From assembly GCA_934293005.1 (NCBI GenBank), contig CAKQYA010000019.1, forward strand, positions 1 to 55,822: DNA of 55,822 nucleotides, written 5' to 3'. The position numbers and the translations under genes are program-made. The notes beneath the pieces were generated by a model. The model saw nothing but the letters and a program-made list of their open reading frames with translations. It did no database searches and had not been told where the DNA came from. Positions 54,345-55,822 of this stretch are shown here, one piece after another. The stretch's first letter is position 1. The number at the start of each line of letters is the position of its first letter. This stretch comes from an uncultured Bacteroidaceae bacterium (GTDB lineage Bacteria; Bacteroidota; Bacteroidia; Bacteroidales; Bacteroidaceae).

Positions 54345-55529
54345 ATGAAAAAGACATTCTTTGCGGCATTGGCATTCGCAATAGCCGCCCCACTCTTTGC
54401 GCAAGATGCAAAGACAGAAGTATTCAACTTCACAGTTGTAAAAGAAAATCCTATCACATCCATCAAGAACCAGAACAATTCAGGAACATGCTGGGCATAC
54501 TCATCCCTCGGTTTCTTCGAATCTGAACTGCTCCGCATGGGCAAAGGAGAATACGACTTCTCAGAGATGTTCCTTGCCCACAAGACATACGAAGACCGCG
54601 CAAAAGCTGCAGTCCGCATGCATGGAGACATCAGCTTCAGTCAAGGCGGTTCATTCTACGACTGCGTGTACTGTATGAAAAACTATGGAATGATTCCAGA
54701 AGGAGCAATGCCACTTCCTGGCACACTCTACGGTGACACCCTTGCCAACTTCACAGAGTTTTTCACCATCCTTGAGCCTCAAGTGTCAGCAATCGCTAAA
54801 GGCAACCAGAAAAAACTCTCTCCAATTTGGTTCAAGTCTATCAACTCCACTCTAGACAATTACCTTGGAGAATGCCCAAGTGAATTTGAATACAAAGGCA
54901 AGAAATACACACCACAATCATTCATGGCCTCCACAGGTCTCAACATGAACGACTACGTAAGCCTCACTTCATTCACACACCATCCATTCTACGAAAAATT
55001 CATAATCGAAGTGCAAGACAACTGGCGCTGGAGCGAATCGTACAACCTACCAATAAACGAATTGATGGAAGTGATGGACAATGCTATACACAATGGTTAC
55101 ACATTCGCATGGGGCGCTGATGTCACAGAACTCGGATTCTCTCGCAATGGCATTGCAGTATGCCCAGACGTCAAGAAATGGAAAGATGAAAACGGCTCCG
55201 ACTACGCTCATTGGTTTGGTCCAGGCAAAGCAAACAGCAGAGACGCATACACATCACACCCACTTCCAGAGATTAACGTCACTCAGGAGATGCGCCAAGA
55301 AGCATACGACAATTGGGAGACTACTGATGACCACGGCATGATAATTTACGGCATCTCTAAAGACCAAAATGGCAAGGAATACTTCATGGTGAAAAATTCT
55401 TGGGGCACAAACCACAACTATAAAGGCATATGGTATGCTTCAAAGGCTTTTGTCGCTTACAAGACCATGAATATCCTCATAAACAAAAATGCAATACCAA
55501 AGAAAATAGCTAAGAAACTCGGACTTTAA
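54345..55529 (+). CDS. Secreted C1 family cysteine peptidase
   Basis: A 394-aa papain-fold peptidase with a signal peptide (MKKTFFAALAFAIAAPLFAQ). The catalytic residues are visible: C49 in NNSGTCWAYS, H330 in TDDHGMIIYG and N351 in MVKNSWGTN. It resembles bleomycin hydrolase/PepC aminopeptidases, but with an export signal, so it acts in the periplasm or outside. It lies 37 bp after pepP, so the two peptidases may be co-transcribed, one cytoplasmic and one exported. A terminator follows at 55551-55584. Confidence 0.93.
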   Translation: MKKTFFAALAFAIAAPLFAQDAKTEVFNFTVVKENPITSIKNQNNSGTCWAYSSLGFFESELLRMGKGEYDFSEMFLAHKTYEDRAKAAVRMHGDISFSQGGSFYDCVYCMKNYGMIPEGAMPLPGTLYGDTLANFTEFFTILEPQVSAIAKGNQKKLSPIWFKSINSTLDNYLGECPSEFEYKGKKYTPQSFMASTGLNMNDYVSLTSFTHHPFYEKFIIEVQDNWRWSESYNLPINELMEVMDNAIHNGYTFAWGADVTELGFSRNGIAVCPDVKKWKDENGSDYAHWFGPGKANSRDAYTSHPLPEINVTQEMRQEAYDNWETTDDHGMIIYGISKDQNGKEYFMVKNSWGTNHNYKGIWYASKAFVAYKTMNILINKNAIPKKIAKKLGL

Positions 55530-55550
55530 TAAAGTCGGCAACCATTCATA

Positions 55551-55584
55551 AATAGAGCGTTTCAATTCACGGAAACGCTCTATT
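55551..55584 (+). terminator. Terminator after the C1 peptidase
   Basis: A 13-bp perfect stem (55551-55563 with 55572-55584) with an 8-nt loop, followed by a T-rich CTATTTCTTC run. Confidence 0.88.
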
Positions 55585-55670
55585 CTATTTCTTCACATAG
55601 ACTACATCACACATAGAACGTCAGATTTTGCATATTTCTCGCATTTTAAAGAAAAAAATTAACAAGATGT

Positions 55671-55701
55671 TTTGCAGGTTCAAGAATATGTCGTACCTTT
55701 G
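55671..55701 (+). promoter_or_regulatory. Promoter of tRNA-Asp
   Basis: TTTG at 55671-55674 and TACCTTTG at 55694-55701 are 19 bp apart, about 50 bp upstream of the tRNA. Confidence 0.83.
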
Positions 55702-55752
55702 CACTCGCAAAAGAGAAAGAATGGCATAAAAGCCGTAAAAGTCTCACATGCT

Positions 55753-55822
55753 GGTGCGTTAGTTCAGTAGGTTAGAATACATGCCTGTCACGCATGGGGT
55801 CACGAGTTCGAGTCTCGTACGC
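55753..55822 (+). tRNA. tRNA-Asp (GTC), 3' end cut by the window edge
   Basis: The cloverleaf can be folded by eye: acceptor GGTGCGT, D arm with AGTTCAGTAGGTTAGAAT, anticodon stem CATGC/GCATG with loop CTGTCAC (anticodon GTC at 55787-55789) and T arm ACGAG-TTCGAGT-CTCGT. The acceptor 3' strand is only ACGC, so about four bases (ACC plus discriminator) lie beyond the window. Confidence 0.96.

Overview
The window looks like chromosomal DNA of a Bacteroidales bacterium, most likely of the Prevotella/Segatella group. The evidence is about a dozen promoters of the Bacteroidota type (TTTG, 19-20 bp, TAnnTTTG), Bacteroidota-restricted families (DUF4248, the 'smalltalk' small protein, DUF6057, a DUF5112/DUF5113-type sensor kinase, a Nudix-type arabinose regulator) and a lysine-type SerA. 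I see no transposase, integrase, CRISPR array or rRNA. One tRNA-Asp runs off the right edge.

Layout. 1-2380 is a gene-poor accessory stretch: a nested inverted-repeat element, then DUF4248, a 36-aa smalltalk-type protein and a protein with a decapeptide-repeat tail, closed by a strong terminator. 2468-15520 is nearly all on the minus strand: MATE exporter, DUF6057 membrane protein, glycogen branching enzyme, YhcH-type sugar protein, inositol monophosphatase, MORN-repeat protein, YigZ, then serC-serA-DUF1015, and CorA. 15521-16287 has no gene but holds several inverted repeats. 16288-23772 (minus) carries housekeeping genes: small secreted lysozyme-like protein, lepA, winged-helix protein, lipoprotein, TSCPD protein, YebC, a 49-aa membrane protein and pheT. 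Around 24-26 kb lie rplU-rpmA and nth (plus). 26135-31972 (minus) is a sensor kinase, response regulator and AbgT-like membrane protein.

32185-50618 (plus) starts with folC and continues as a sugar locus: galM, an MFS sugar transporter, galK, a lipoprotein epimerase, an SSS symporter, araR, a second SSS symporter, araD, araA, araB, tkt and rpiB. Together these would import galactose and arabinose, equilibrate anomers, isomerise and phosphorylate arabinose to ribulose-5-phosphate/xylulose-5-phosphate and feed the non-oxidative pentose phosphate pathway, with AraR as the probable repressor. The window ends with rpsA, an aminopeptidase P, a secreted C1 peptidase and tRNA-Asp.

Most unusual items: (1) the nested inverted repeat at 391-549; (2) the smalltalk-type small gene and the 49-aa membrane gene at 21043-21192; (3) a 1426-aa tandem sensor in which the good ATP-binding domain and the clearest H-box sit in different halves; (4) a Nudix-fold AraR that has lost its catalytic glutamates; (5) antiparallel overlap of nth and the AbgT-like gene across the Fe-S cysteine codons; (6) a DUF1015 protein with an ADGHHR motif in the serine operon. 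Nothing here is an obvious new defence or mobile system. All family calls are from memory of the families and reading of the sequence, without database searches.
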